From positions 1-13,305 of the forward strand of contig URMR01000036.1 in assembly GCA_900548935.1 (NCBI GenBank): a stretch of 13,305 bases of DNA. Reading direction: 5' to 3'. Within the stretch, counting starts at the first letter, position 1; every line of letters starts with the position of its first letter. Origin of the DNA: an uncultured Collinsella sp. (GTDB lineage: Bacteria; Actinomycetota; Coriobacteriia; Coriobacteriales; Coriobacteriaceae). A program made the position numbers and the translations under genes. This document shows positions 1 through 6,674 of this stretch, in pieces. The notes beneath the pieces are model-generated. The model ran no database searches, was not told where the DNA came from, and saw nothing but the letters and a program-made list of their open reading frames with translations.

Positions 1-992
1 CAATGACGCGTCTCCTGATAGATGATGCCGCCCTCTTCAAGAACCTCGGCCTGACGGCAAATCTCGTAGGCAAGGCCGTCATGCAGGCTCTTAAACGAGT
101 TGAGGTTTTTAAGCTCGGTCTTGGTGCCCAGCTTGGTCTCGCCGCGGCGGCGCAGCGACACGTTGCCGTCGCAGCGCATGGAGCCCTTCTCCATGGAGCA
201 GTCCGAAATGCCCAGCGTCACAAAAATGCGACGGAGCTTCTCCATAAACAGGCGAGCCTCCTCAGGCGTGCGCAGGTCGGGCTCGGTGACGAGCTCAATC
301 AGCGGCGTGCCGCAGCGGTTGTAGTCGACGAGCGACTCGGCCGCAGCGGTAATACGGCCCTCGGCACCGCCCACGTGCACCATCTTGGCGGCGTCCTCCT
401 CCATGTGGATGCGCAGGATGCGAATGGGCACCGTGTAGGAACCGTCCTCGCGACGCTCGGGCATCTGCAGGTTGGACGCATCGTAGCTGGCCAGGTGACC
501 GGCGCGCTGGTTACCCTCGCGCATGGTCGACGTCATGGACGTGGACAGGCCCTCGGCGTTGGCCGAGGCGCTCGCCAGGCTCTGAGCCTCGGCCTCGCCA
601 AACGCGCAGTCGGGGCGCTCAGCGGCACCGCGACCAGTCACGTCCAGATCCAGGTGGCCGTACATGGCAAAGGCGACCGGGCCCTGCGTGGTCTGGAAGT
701 TCTTGGCCATGTCGGGATAGAAGTAGTGCTTGCGGTAGAACATCGAGTGGCGCTGGATCTCGCAGTTGGTGGCGAGACCGGCCTTGACGATGCTCTCGAT
801 GGCGCGCTTGTTGGGCACCGGCAGGGCGCCGGGCAGGCCCAGGCACACCGGGCACACGTTGGCGTTGGGCTCGTCATCGTGGCTGAGCTTGCAATTGCAG
901 AACATCTTGGTATCGAGTGCGGTGAGCTCGGTATGGATCTCCAGGCCGATCACGGCCTCCCAATCCTGCAGGACCTCGGAAAGCTCCTTCAT
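1..992 (-). CDS. gatB: Asp/Glu-tRNA amidotransferase subunit B (GatB), 3' end outside window
   Basis: GatB is the tRNA-binding kinase subunit of GatCAB. It activates the side chain of Glu-tRNA(Gln) or Asp-tRNA(Asn) with ATP so that ammonia from GatA can convert it to Gln or Asn. The reading frame is open from ATG at 992 to the left edge, giving about 330 residues of a protein that is usually near 480, so the C-terminal tail domain is missing here. The start reads MKELSEVLQDWEAVIGLEIH, and GLEIHTEL is the family's opening motif. A zinc-type cluster follows (CNC then CPVC within roughly residues 32-50), then LGLPGALPVPN and the conserved HYFYPDMAKNFQ segment. The start is set by GGGAGG nine bases upstream. 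The ATG overlaps the gatA stop by one base (TAATG), so translation is probably coupled. No damage is seen within the visible part. Confidence 0.97.
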   Translation of the reverse strand, partial: MKELSEVLQDWEAVIGLEIHTELTALDTKMFCNCKLSHDDEPNANVCPVCLGLPGALPVPNKRAIESIVKAGLATNCEIQRHSMFYRKHYFYPDMAKNFQTTQGPVAFAMYGHLDLDVTGRGAAERPDCAFGEAEAQSLASASANAEGLSTSMTSTMREGNQRAGHLASYDASNLQMPERREDGSYTVPIRILRIHMEEDAAKMVHVGGAEGRITAAAESLVDYNRCGTPLIELVTEPDLRTPEEARLFMEKLRRIFVTLGISDCSMEKGSMRCDGNVSLRRRGETKLGTKTELKNLNSFKSLHDGLAYEICRQAEVLEEGGIIYQETRH

Positions 993-2506
993 TACAGCTC
1001 GCCTCCCTTCCCGGCAAAATCGGGCGCGACGGAAAACGCGGGCGCACCCGTGGCGGCATCGGCAAAGCCGCGCTCCAGGGCGCGGGCAAACGTTAGCAGC
1101 TGACGGTCCTTAAAGGCCGGACCCACCAGCTGGGCAGAAACGGGCAACTGAGTATCCTCGCCCAGGCCCAGCGGCACCGAGATACCACCGTTGCCGCAAA
1201 TGTTGAGCGAGATGGTGTACAGGTCGGAGAGGTACATCTGCGTGGGGTCGCTAATCTCGCCAAACTTAAAGGCCGTGCGCGGCGAGGCGGGCATGAGGAT
1301 GGTGTCCACCTTGGCATACGCGGCATCGTAGTCCTGTGTGATGAGCGTGCGGGCCTTTTGCGCAGCGTAGTAGTACTTGTCGTACATACCCGAGCTCAGC
1401 AGGTAGGCGCCGAGCATCTGACGACGCTTGGCCTCGGCACCAAAGCCGTGGGCACGCGAAAGCGAGCTCTGGTCGGACAGGTTGGCGCAGCCCTCCTCCT
1501 GATAGCCATAGCGAATGCCATCGAAGCGGGCCAGGTTGGAGAACGCCTCGGCCGGGCCGATGACGTAGTAGGCGGCGATGGCGGCGTCCAGGTGCGGCAG
1601 GTCGACCTCGACCAGCTCGGCGCCCTGGTTCTGCAGCTCCTGAGCGGCGCGCTGAACAGCGGCCTTGACCTCGGGCGTCAGGCCCTCGGCCTCCATAAAC
1701 GCAGGGATGATGCCCACGCGCTTGCCCTCGATGCTGTCGTTGAGATGCTCGGTAAAGCCGACGGCGCAATCCTGGCTGGTGCAGTCGTATGGATCGTGGC
1801 CCGCGCCGGTAAGCGCGTTCATGGCCAGCGCGACATCCTCGACCGTGCGGCCAAAGGGGCCCACCTGGTCGAGCGACGAGCCAAAGGCAACCACACCGTA
1901 ACGGCTCACGGCGCCATACGTGGGCTTAAAGCCCACCACGCCGCACAGCGACGCCGGCTGGCGAATGGAGCCGCCGGTATCCGAGCCCAGCGAGAGCGCG
2001 ACCTCGCCCGCGGCGACGGCGGCAGCGGAACCGCCCGAAGAGCCGCCGGGCACGCGCTCGGTATCCCAGGGGTTGTTGGTGCGGTGGAACGCCGAGCTCT
2101 CGGTGGAGCTACCAAAGGCAAACTCGTCCATGTTGGCCTTGCCCATAGGCAGGCAGCCGGCATCGAGCATGCGCTGGACGCAGGTGGCGGTGTAGACGCT
2201 CTGGTAGTTCTCGAGCATGCGGGAAGCACAGGTGGTGCGCGTGCCCACGAGGTTCATGTTGTCCTTGATGGCCAGCGGCACGCCCGCGAGCGGGGGCAGC
2301 GGCTTGCCTGCGGCGCGGTTGGCATCCACGCGCGCAGCGGCCTCGAGCGCGAGCTCGGGCGCCACCTGCAGGAATGCCTGGGCCCCGCCCTCGCGCGCCT
2401 CGATAGCGGCAAGGGAGGCCTGGGCCACCTCGGTAGCGGTAAAGTCACCGGCGGCAACGCCCGCGGCAATCTGGGCGGCGGTAAGGGAATCGAAGCTTAG
2501 CGCCAT
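992..2506 (-). CDS. gatA: Asp/Glu-tRNA amidotransferase subunit A (GatA)
   Basis: GatA is the amidase subunit of GatCAB. It hydrolyses glutamine and channels the ammonia to GatB for transamidation of mischarged tRNA in the cytoplasm. The 504-residue protein is slightly longer than the usual 485 or so. The amidase-signature triad is complete: Lys81 in the IKDN motif, Ser156 in GGSSGGS (the cis-serine) and Ser180 in GSDTGGS (the nucleophile). The start at 2506 is supported by a GGGGAGAG Shine-Dalgarno sequence lying inside the end of gatC, and it shares one base with the gatC stop (TAATG). The gene sits in the middle of gatC-gatA-gatB, so the three subunits should be made in step. Organisms with GatCAB commonly lack GlnRS, AsnRS or both, but this window cannot show which tRNAs are served. 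Confidence 0.98.
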   Translation of the reverse strand: MALSFDSLTAAQIAAGVAAGDFTATEVAQASLAAIEAREGGAQAFLQVAPELALEAAARVDANRAAGKPLPPLAGVPLAIKDNMNLVGTRTTCASRMLENYQSVYTATCVQRMLDAGCLPMGKANMDEFAFGSSTESSAFHRTNNPWDTERVPGGSSGGSAAAVAAGEVALSLGSDTGGSIRQPASLCGVVGFKPTYGAVSRYGVVAFGSSLDQVGPFGRTVEDVALAMNALTGAGHDPYDCTSQDCAVGFTEHLNDSIEGKRVGIIPAFMEAEGLTPEVKAAVQRAAQELQNQGAELVEVDLPHLDAAIAAYYVIGPAEAFSNLARFDGIRYGYQEEGCANLSDQSSLSRAHGFGAEAKRRQMLGAYLLSSGMYDKYYYAAQKARTLITQDYDAAYAKVDTILMPASPRTAFKFGEISDPTQMYLSDLYTISLNICGNGGISVPLGLGEDTQLPVSAQLVGPAFKDRQLLTFARALERGFADAATGAPAFSVAPDFAGKGGEL

Positions 2507-2817
2507 TACTCGCTCTCCCCCTCTCCCAAAATGGACGGCACGCGGAAGTAGCGGTCGCGCGCGCTGCCGGCGTTTTCGAGCGCGACGTCGAGCGGCAGGT
2601 CGCGCTCGGGCTCGCGCAGGTCATCGCCCATCACGTTGGACAGGCTTCCGATAGGATGGAACGTGGGCTCCACGTCGGGCAAGTCATATTGCAGGACGGG
2701 CTCGAGCATCTGGACGGCGTCGTTCATGTAGGACGTCATCTGGGTGAGCTCGTCATCGGTCAGTGCGATCTTTGCGTACTCGGCGATGCCGCGCACGTCT
2801 TTCTCGCTGAGTGCCAT
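2506..2817 (-). CDS. gatC: Asp/Glu-tRNA amidotransferase subunit C (GatC)
   Basis: GatC is the small subunit that wraps around GatA and stabilises its contact with GatB. The preferred protein is 103 residues, beginning MALSEKDVRGIAEYAKIALT, which matches the usual length of about 95-100. The frame is open six codons further up to an ATG at 2835. I chose the ATG at 2817 because GGAAGGGAG lies just upstream of it and because GatC proteins normally start close to the first helix. The middle has the conserved pattern of an amphipathic helix followed by LPDVEPTFHPIG and a C-terminal RDRYFRVPSIL segment that contacts GatA. It is the first gene of the operon, and its stop overlaps the gatA start as TAATG. 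Confidence 0.95.
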   Translation of the reverse strand: MALSEKDVRGIAEYAKIALTDDELTQMTSYMNDAVQMLEPVLQYDLPDVEPTFHPIGSLSNVMGDDLREPERDLPLDVALENAGSARDRYFRVPSILGEGESE

Positions 2818-2852
2818 AGGCGCTCCCTTCCGCATAACAGTTAAACCGCTCT

Positions 2853-2858
2853 AGTATA
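2853..2858 (-). promoter_or_regulatory. Candidate -10 box for gatCAB
   Basis: On the minus strand TATACT lies 35 bases upstream of the chosen gatC ATG, which would give a leader of about 30 bases. No convincing -35 hexamer is seen at 16-18 bases spacing (the best is TGCTCC), so this is only a weak promoter call. Confidence 0.3.
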
Positions 2859-2978
2859 CAGGGCAACGCCGGCTTGGAGCAGGCGCTTTACCCAAATGCA
2901 GCGAAAACGTAACGAGGGCGGCGGGATGGCAGGCGGCGGGCTGGCGGTTCTGTAGCGAAACCGCACCGTCCATAACGA

Positions 2979-3043
2979 AAACCATCACAACATTCGACGC
3001 TTTTCGTCAAAATCGCAATTTTCATCGAATGTTGTGATGGTTT
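2979..3043. repeat. 65-base composite palindrome between sortase and gatC
   Basis: Two perfect 19-base arms (2979-2997 and 3025-3043, left arm AAACCATCACAACATTCGA) enclose a 27-base centre. The centre region contains two further small hairpins: GACG/CGTC around CTTTT, overlapping the inner end of the left arm, and AAAAT/ATTTT around CGCA. On the minus strand the outer stem runs into TTTTCG, so it could also act as a weak terminator protecting gatC from readthrough. The layered structure looks more like a REP or MITE-type element than a simple terminator. There is no coding sequence in the 2836-3101 gap. Confidence 0.7.
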
Positions 3044-3055
3044 GAAAGCCCCGAT

Positions 3056-3086
3056 CACCACAAAGGTACCTGTCCCCTTTGTGGTG
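3056..3086 (-). repeat. Dispersed palindrome, copy 1 (GGACAGG-loop element)
   Basis: Arms of 11 bases (3056-3066 and 3076-3086, core ACCACAAAGG) flank a 9-base loop that reads GGACAGGTA on the minus strand. It lies 15 bases after the sortase stop codon. Related copies with the same loop length and orientation are at 12297-12329 and 13259-13291. There is no T-run here, so it is not an obvious intrinsic terminator at this site. Confidence 0.75.
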
Positions 3087-3101
3087 GTTCCGGACGATAC
3101 C

Positions 3102-4040
3102 CTATGCCGAGGCCTTGGCCTTGCGGCGCTTGCGGACCGCGTGGATCACGATGTCCAGCAGCAACAGCACAATGGCTACGACCACGATGAGCATGGCAAA
3201 CTCGCGCTTGCCCCAGTGACGACCGGCCAGCGACTTTTGCTTGTCGACGTCCTTCTTGTTGTACTTGGTGCGCACGCAATGCACCAGCAGGCGATGGTCG
3301 TTCACGCCGTAGGGGGTGCAGGTGACGAGCGTCACCTTGTCGACGCCCGGCTCGATGGTCAGCGACTCCATCTCCTCGGGTAGCACCACCTCGGAGTCCA
3401 CCATCTTATAGGCGAGCGTCTTGTTCATGGTGTGCAGCAGCACCAGATCGCCGGGCTCCAGCGAGTGGATGTCATCGAACATGCTCAGGTTGCGCATGCC
3501 CGAGTGCGCGGTGAGCACGCAATGCGTCGAGGTGCCGCCCACCGGCAGGCTCGTGCCCTCTAGGTGGCCGACGCCCGCCATGAGGACTTCCTCGCTCGTA
3601 CCGTGGTAAATGGGCATGCTCACGTCGATAGAGGGGATCTCGACCCAGCTCATCATGGGGTCGCGGTCAAAGATGAGCTGCTGGGCGTAGGGCTCGATCT
3701 GGTCGGCGGGAAGCTCGGTGGCCTCGCCGGCAAGTTGCTCGTTATAGGAGCGCGCCTGTAGCAGAATGCGCTCGCGCTCCTCTTCCGAGAGCGCGTCCAC
3801 GGTGCTGGACACGGTGCTGATCTGGTTGAACACGCCCGAGGCTTCGAGCCGGTCCAAGATCCACGGCCAGGTCATAAGGCCCACACCAATAAGGATGATG
3901 ACGATGGTGATGAGCCGATCAGCCCAGCGCGGCAGTCGCTTACGGCGACGCTTGGGCTTTGGTTGAGGTTTGGGCTGAGGGCTTGAGCCGCCGTTGTCCG
4001 CGGCGTTATTGCTCTTCATATGTTTGGCGCCCTGCACCAT
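3102..4040 (-). CDS. Class C pilin-polymerising sortase
   Basis: This membrane transpeptidase cleaves the sorting motif of pilins and links the released threonine to a lysine of the next subunit. The 312 residues run as: basic proline/lysine-rich cytoplasmic tail (1-41), first membrane helix (about 43-61), extracellular linker, catalytic sortase barrel (about 130-258), second membrane helix (about 281-300) and basic tail. The catalytic residues are His179 (TAHSG), Cys241 (TLVTC followed by TPYG) and Arg250 (DHRLLV). The segment PIYHGTSEEVL with GVGHLEGTSLPVGG is typical of class C, as is the C-terminal membrane anchor. The usual lid motif Asp-Pro-Phe/Trp is not seen in the linker. The start at 4040 has GAGGAG nine bases upstream; the internal ATG at 4019 (Met8) has no good ribosome site. 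It lies downstream of the pilin operon and is presumably dedicated to it, although about 720 bases and a terminator separate them. Confidence 0.95.
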   Translation of the reverse strand: MVQGAKHMKSNNAADNGGSSPQPKPQPKPKRRRKRLPRWADRLITIVIILIGVGLMTWPWILDRLEASGVFNQISTVSSTVDALSEEERERILLQARSYNEQLAGEATELPADQIEPYAQQLIFDRDPMMSWVEIPSIDVSMPIYHGTSEEVLMAGVGHLEGTSLPVGGTSTHCVLTAHSGMRNLSMFDDIHSLEPGDLVLLHTMNKTLAYKMVDSEVVLPEEMESLTIEPGVDKVTLVTCTPYGVNDHRLLVHCVRTKYNKKDVDKQKSLAGRHWGKREFAMLIVVVAIVLLLLDIVIHAVRKRRKAKASA

Positions 4041-4056
4041 CGCCGGTCACTCCTCT

Positions 4057-4084
4057 ACAACTCAAGTTGTCTAAACAAATAATA
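4057..4084 (-). promoter_or_regulatory. Sortase leader: candidate -10 and small dyad
   Basis: TATTAT (minus strand, 4079-4084) could be a -10 box giving a leader of about 33 bases. Immediately downstream is a dyad ACAACT/AGTTGT with a two-base centre (4057-4070), just before the GAGGAG ribosome site. No matching -35 is visible; a TTGACT at 4135-4140 is too far away. Independent transcription of the sortase is therefore possible but unproven. Confidence 0.3.
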
Positions 4085-4170
4085 GCCGATTTGCAAGCTT
4101 CCACGCCGAACAACGCAGCTAGACCGCTCCGTCCAGTCAAGGATAAGCCCGCATTTGCGTTTTCAAAATG

Positions 4171-4202
4171 TCCCGAATCGGCAGGGCGATTCGGGATACA
4201 AT
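4171..4202 (+). promoter_or_regulatory. Operator-like inverted repeat joined to a -10 box (plus strand)
   Basis: Perfect 10-base arms TCCCGAATCG (4171-4180) and CGATTCGGGA (4187-4196) are separated by GCAGGG. The second arm abuts TACAAT (4197-4202), a good -10 box for a plus-strand transcript. The repeat covers the place where the -35 would be, and no consensus -35 is present, as expected for a promoter controlled by a DNA-binding protein. The same repeat read on the minus strand is followed by CATTTTG, so it could instead be a weak terminator for a minus-strand transcript. Confidence 0.5.
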
Positions 4203-4308
4203 GTCCATAGAAAACGACGCACCCCGCGTAAGTGTACGAGAGCGCGGGCGGCCTAGTTTTCAGTTTTTGTTAAATGCCCGGGATCCGACCCCCGGGCATT
4301 TTTATTTG
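4203..4308 (+). ncRNA. Candidate small RNA, convergent with the 50-aa membrane peptide gene
   Basis: The region has a -10 box directly before it (TACAAT, 4197-4202) and a strong intrinsic terminator at its end, giving a predicted RNA of about 100 bases starting near 4209. Inside is a GC stem CCCGCG/CGCGGG (4223-4228 and 4243-4248) with a 14-base loop, followed by an unpaired T-rich stretch. It does not match any RNA family I recognise. Its 3' end overlaps the last codons and the 3' region of the minus-strand peptide gene at 4302-4454, the geometry of an antisense RNA in a type I toxin-antitoxin pair. An alternative is that the start of this stretch encodes a short plus-strand peptide beginning at 4201 (the ATG next to the -10 box), but no ribosome site supports that. 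Confidence 0.4.
4272..4307 (+). terminator. Intrinsic terminator (plus strand)
   Basis: Perfect 11-base arms AAATGCCCGGG (4272-4282) and CCCGGGCATTT (4291-4301) with an 8-base loop are followed on the plus strand by TTTATTT. On the minus strand the stem starts directly after the stop codon of the small peptide gene but is followed by AACAAAAACT rather than a T-run, so termination should favour the plus strand. Confidence 0.75.
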
Positions 4309-4454
4309 CGCTTGTTGCGGCGCAAATGCCTTCTACCGTCCGCACCGCGCGTGCGCCTACGGACCTTAAACCGAACCTCATACGAGTCAAGAAACGCGAT
4401 GACGAACGTGCCCACCGCCGCGAGGGCGGCGAGCGCGTTAAGGAATTTCAGCAT
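4302..4454 (-). CDS. 50-aa single-span membrane peptide with basic tail, toxin-like
   Basis: The peptide starts MLKFLNALAALAAVGTFVIA, one hydrophobic helix over about residues 3-22. It continues through a short polar turn (FLDSYEVRF) into a strongly basic tail with clustered arginines and lysines ending in RRNKRK. A strong ribosome site supports the start: GGAGG lies seven bases before the ATG at 4454. I do not recognise the family. The size, single membrane span and charged C-terminus fit type I toxins such as the TxpA/BsrG group, and the convergent candidate RNA next to it strengthens that reading. It could equally be a small accessory membrane protein of the pilus locus. It lies between the terminator of the backbone pilin and the sortase gene, where no other pilus function would be expected. 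The frame is open upstream to 4532, but only this start has a ribosome site. Confidence 0.6.
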   Translation of the reverse strand: MLKFLNALAALAAVGTFVIAFLDSYEVRFKVRRRTRGADGRRHLRRNKRK

Positions 4455-4510
4455 TTGGGGACCTCCGATCGAGTCGTCGGCCGCCCGCGCACGGAATGCG
4501 TCGCAAGGAT

Positions 4511-4560
4511 ATTTTACTGCGAGCACTCGCACTTACAGCTGGTAAACGCAATACTTACAA
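4511..4560 (-). promoter_or_regulatory. Candidate promoter and dyad upstream of the 50-aa peptide gene
   Basis: On the minus strand TTGTAA (4555-4560) and TGTAAG (4532-4537) are 17 bases apart and could be -35 and -10 boxes. Just downstream is a dyad TGCGAG/CTCGCA with a two-base centre (4518-4531), placed over the expected start of transcription. A second -10-like TAAAAT lies at 4511-4516 without a partner. Each box matches consensus at only four positions, so confidence is low. Confidence 0.35.
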
Positions 4561-4621
4561 ACATCTGTTCGCTAACCATACGCTCGATCCGGCAAGTAAC
4601 GGCGCCCTGGCTGCGTTATCC

Positions 4622-4660
4622 AAAAAAAACGGGGCAAACTCCAGTGCGAAGTCTGCCCCG
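4622..4660 (-). terminator. Intrinsic terminator after the backbone pilin gene
   Basis: A stem of CGGGGCA (4630-4636) with TGCCCCG (4654-4660), extended by an inner ACT/AGT pairing, is followed on the minus strand by eight T residues (4629-4622). It lies 100 bases after the stop codon of the backbone pilin and should end the adhesin-pilin transcript before the sortase. The 4455-4621 stretch beyond it holds only the candidate promoter of the small peptide gene. Confidence 0.9.
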
Positions 4661-4760
4661 AAAAGTGAATGGCAAAGCAAGAACGTGGATAGACGAGAAA
4701 AGTGTGCGCAAGTCTCATGGCCATCACATCCCACCTGCCAAAGGGATGAGTGAGCGAGCG

Positions 4761-6566
4761 TTACTCCTGCTCGGACTCCTCAGCCTGCTTACGGCTGCGG
4801 ATGAGGTGCGCCACGCCGATGCACAGCACCGCGCCACCAGCGATCCAAGTGAAAGTCACGCCGTTGAGGCCGGTCAGCGGGAGGCCGGAGCCCTTCTTAT
4901 TCTGAATAGTGACGGGAATCTTGGTCGTAGTCAGGTTCTTTTCAGTCTTAGCAACGGCCATATCGGAACTAGACGTCACATCGAGCTTCTTCAGCGTGCC
5001 GGTCGAGTCGTACGTAGGCGTCACCGTAATGGTAAATGGGTCGATGGTGTTGTACCCCGTAGGCGCCTCGCTCTCGATAATCTGATACTCGCCTGCAACA
5101 AGACCGGGGATAAAGACCTTGTTACCCTCCCCCGTGGTTTCAAATGTATAAGCTTGGCTCTCGTCACCGGTGAAGCTGCCATCTTGTTTCAGCCATTTAC
5201 TAACTGTTTTTGTGGTCCCCTCTTTGGTCATTTTGACCTTAAAGCCAGCAACGAGGTTCGCGCTCGCGTTATCCGGGTCGGCCTTGGTGACATCGAGGCC
5301 AAAGACGTAGTCTGCAACTTTGTCCGACTCAGAAGTGCCCTTATCATTAGTCATGGGATTGTTGGAATAGACAAGCTTGACCTCGTTGGTGGCGCCATCG
5401 GCGCTATATTCAACATCGCTGGTGAGCTGGGCCTTGTAGGTCACGACCACTTTGGAAGCGGCGCCAACTTCAATCGGGTCTCCATTAGTAGCCTGAACCG
5501 TCTTAAGGTTTTTAAAAGAAACATTAAGGAGCTCAGTTCCAGCAGCCTCATCGGGGGTCACAGTCGCCTTATAACCCTTGTCAGCGTCTGATGTAACCTC
5601 TTTCTTGCTGCCGTTATCAACGATATAGACATGCAAGCCGTTCAGCGAGCCATCGGAGTTCTTTAAAACCTTAAGACCCTTACTCAGCGTATCTTGGAAT
5701 TCATAGTAATAGGTATCGTACGAGGCAATATTGTCCGCAACGTGACCGGTCAGCCTGTAGTCGATTTCCTGTCCGATCCAAGCATCACCGCTATTCTTCC
5801 AGTTGCCCTCTTCAGCATTGGCAGCATCCGTATCAGCAGTATCATCGAGAATCTCCTTGTCGACAGTGGGAATACTGGTCTTCTCGGTGACCGTCACGGG
5901 ATTACCACCCACGATAGCGAAAATCGGGGAGGTGCCAGTGTTCGGCTTGGCCTGATTCGTAAGGCCATCAGACACGAAGAGATAATAGCCATCGCCGTAA
6001 AGGCCATCTTCATTAGGGTCCGGGCGCGTCCACGATTTGTCCGCCTCAAGGTCTCCCGCAGCGGTCTCCGCCTCAACACCTTGCTTCATACCTGAAACCG
6101 CAGCCGCAATTTCATAAAGCACATCGCCGGGGGCAACACGCGTACCTTCGCCGCTGGATGCCGTGCTGGCAACGCCATTCACATTTTGAGAAAGCCACTC
6201 GGCCACATCCGAAGCAGAGGCACCCTCCTTGAGCCCCTTGGCGGCGTCTTTCTTCACAAGTGCTTTATACTGAGTAGACCCCTTAATGGCGGTAATCACC
6301 TTGGAAGCGATAGCATTATTTGCCCATTTAACATCGGAAGCAACCTTGCCTTCGCCTTCCTTGTCAACGACTTTTGCCTTGAAGATCTGATATGCCTTGA
6401 ACTTATTGCCAGCATTTTTGTCGACGACTTTGTTAATCGTGATGCTACCCTGACCACCCTCAGCCGCAAATGCCATCGTGACCGGGGCCATCACGCCACC
6501 GAAGCTCAACGCCGCCGTGAGGCCGGCGGTTACTGCCAGGCGTGCGATGTTCTTGCTCATGCTCAT
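4761..6566 (-). CDS. Major (backbone) pilin, SpaA/FimA-like, LPLTG anchored
   Basis: This is a 601-residue shaft subunit of a sortase-assembled pilus. In order: signal peptide (1 to about 35, ending AFAA); N-terminal domain beginning with GSITINK; isopeptide-forming pilin domain (about 232-420) containing a YDTYYYEFQDTLSKGL segment; CnaB/SpaA-type domain (about 422-520) with Lys428 in LDVTK and an E-box glutamate (Glu498, IIESEAPTGY); sorting signal LPLTG (562-566), hydrophobic helix and basic tail. Lys229 in VTEKTSIPTVDK is the best candidate for the pilin lysine used in polymerisation. The start at 6566 was chosen because AGAGGA lies seven bases upstream; the frame is open to 6632 but an extension would disrupt the signal peptide. 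There are no cysteines outside the anchor helix. It is clearly less GC-rich than the next pilin. It is called the backbone because it is the operon's last pilin, nearest the sortase, with a canonical motif; this assignment is inferred. Confidence 0.9.
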   Translation of the reverse strand: MSMSKNIARLAVTAGLTAALSFGGVMAPVTMAFAAEGGQGSITINKVVDKNAGNKFKAYQIFKAKVVDKEGEGKVASDVKWANNAIASKVITAIKGSTQYKALVKKDAAKGLKEGASASDVAEWLSQNVNGVASTASSGEGTRVAPGDVLYEIAAAVSGMKQGVEAETAAGDLEADKSWTRPDPNEDGLYGDGYYLFVSDGLTNQAKPNTGTSPIFAIVGGNPVTVTEKTSIPTVDKEILDDTADTDAANAEEGNWKNSGDAWIGQEIDYRLTGHVADNIASYDTYYYEFQDTLSKGLKVLKNSDGSLNGLHVYIVDNGSKKEVTSDADKGYKATVTPDEAAGTELLNVSFKNLKTVQATNGDPIEVGAASKVVVTYKAQLTSDVEYSADGATNEVKLVYSNNPMTNDKGTSESDKVADYVFGLDVTKADPDNASANLVAGFKVKMTKEGTTKTVSKWLKQDGSFTGDESQAYTFETTGEGNKVFIPGLVAGEYQIIESEAPTGYNTIDPFTITVTPTYDSTGTLKKLDVTSSSDMAVAKTEKNLTTTKIPVTIQNKKGSGLPLTGLNGVTFTWIAGGAVLCIGVAHLIRSRKQAEESEQE

Positions 6567-6649
6567 CTTCTTTTCCTCTGCTTCCTGCTTGAATTCCATT
6601 TGATCTAAATCTGTCTGTCCGTGTCTTAGCATCTGCTTCGCTACGTCTC

Positions 6650-6668
6650 GCCCCGCTCTCTGTGGGGC
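6650..6668. other. Small hairpin in the 108-base gap between the two pilin genes
   Basis: GCCCC (6650-6654) and GGGGC (6664-6668) can pair across nine bases. No T-run follows on either strand, so it is unlikely to end transcription. It could be an RNA-processing or stability site that sets different amounts of the ancillary and backbone subunits. The rest of the gap is the leader and ribosome site of the backbone gene. Confidence 0.3.
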
Positions 6669-6674
6669 TGCCAG

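Noticed and set aside
1358..2500. 380-codon plus-strand frame opposite gatA, and similar long frames opposite gatB and the ancillary pilin
   Set aside because: High GC leaves few stops on the opposite strand. The translations are Ala/Gly/His/Arg-rich with no family resemblance.
3654..3663. Asp-Pro at sortase residues 127-128 as the class C lid
   Set aside because: It is followed by Met-Met and lies right at the start of the barrel (next to WVEIPSI), where the family has a GxMGxI-type segment rather than the lid.
4168..4545. 125-codon plus-strand frame, including a short peptide from the ATG at 4201
   Set aside because: The ATG lies inside the proposed -10 box, no ribosome site precedes it, and the frame passes through a strong terminator. 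A leader peptide cannot be fully excluded.
4326..5591. 421-codon open frame on the plus strand opposite the backbone pilin
   Set aside because: It is antisense to a well-supported pilin gene, has no ribosome site or recognisable domain, and its composition reflects the opposite strand.
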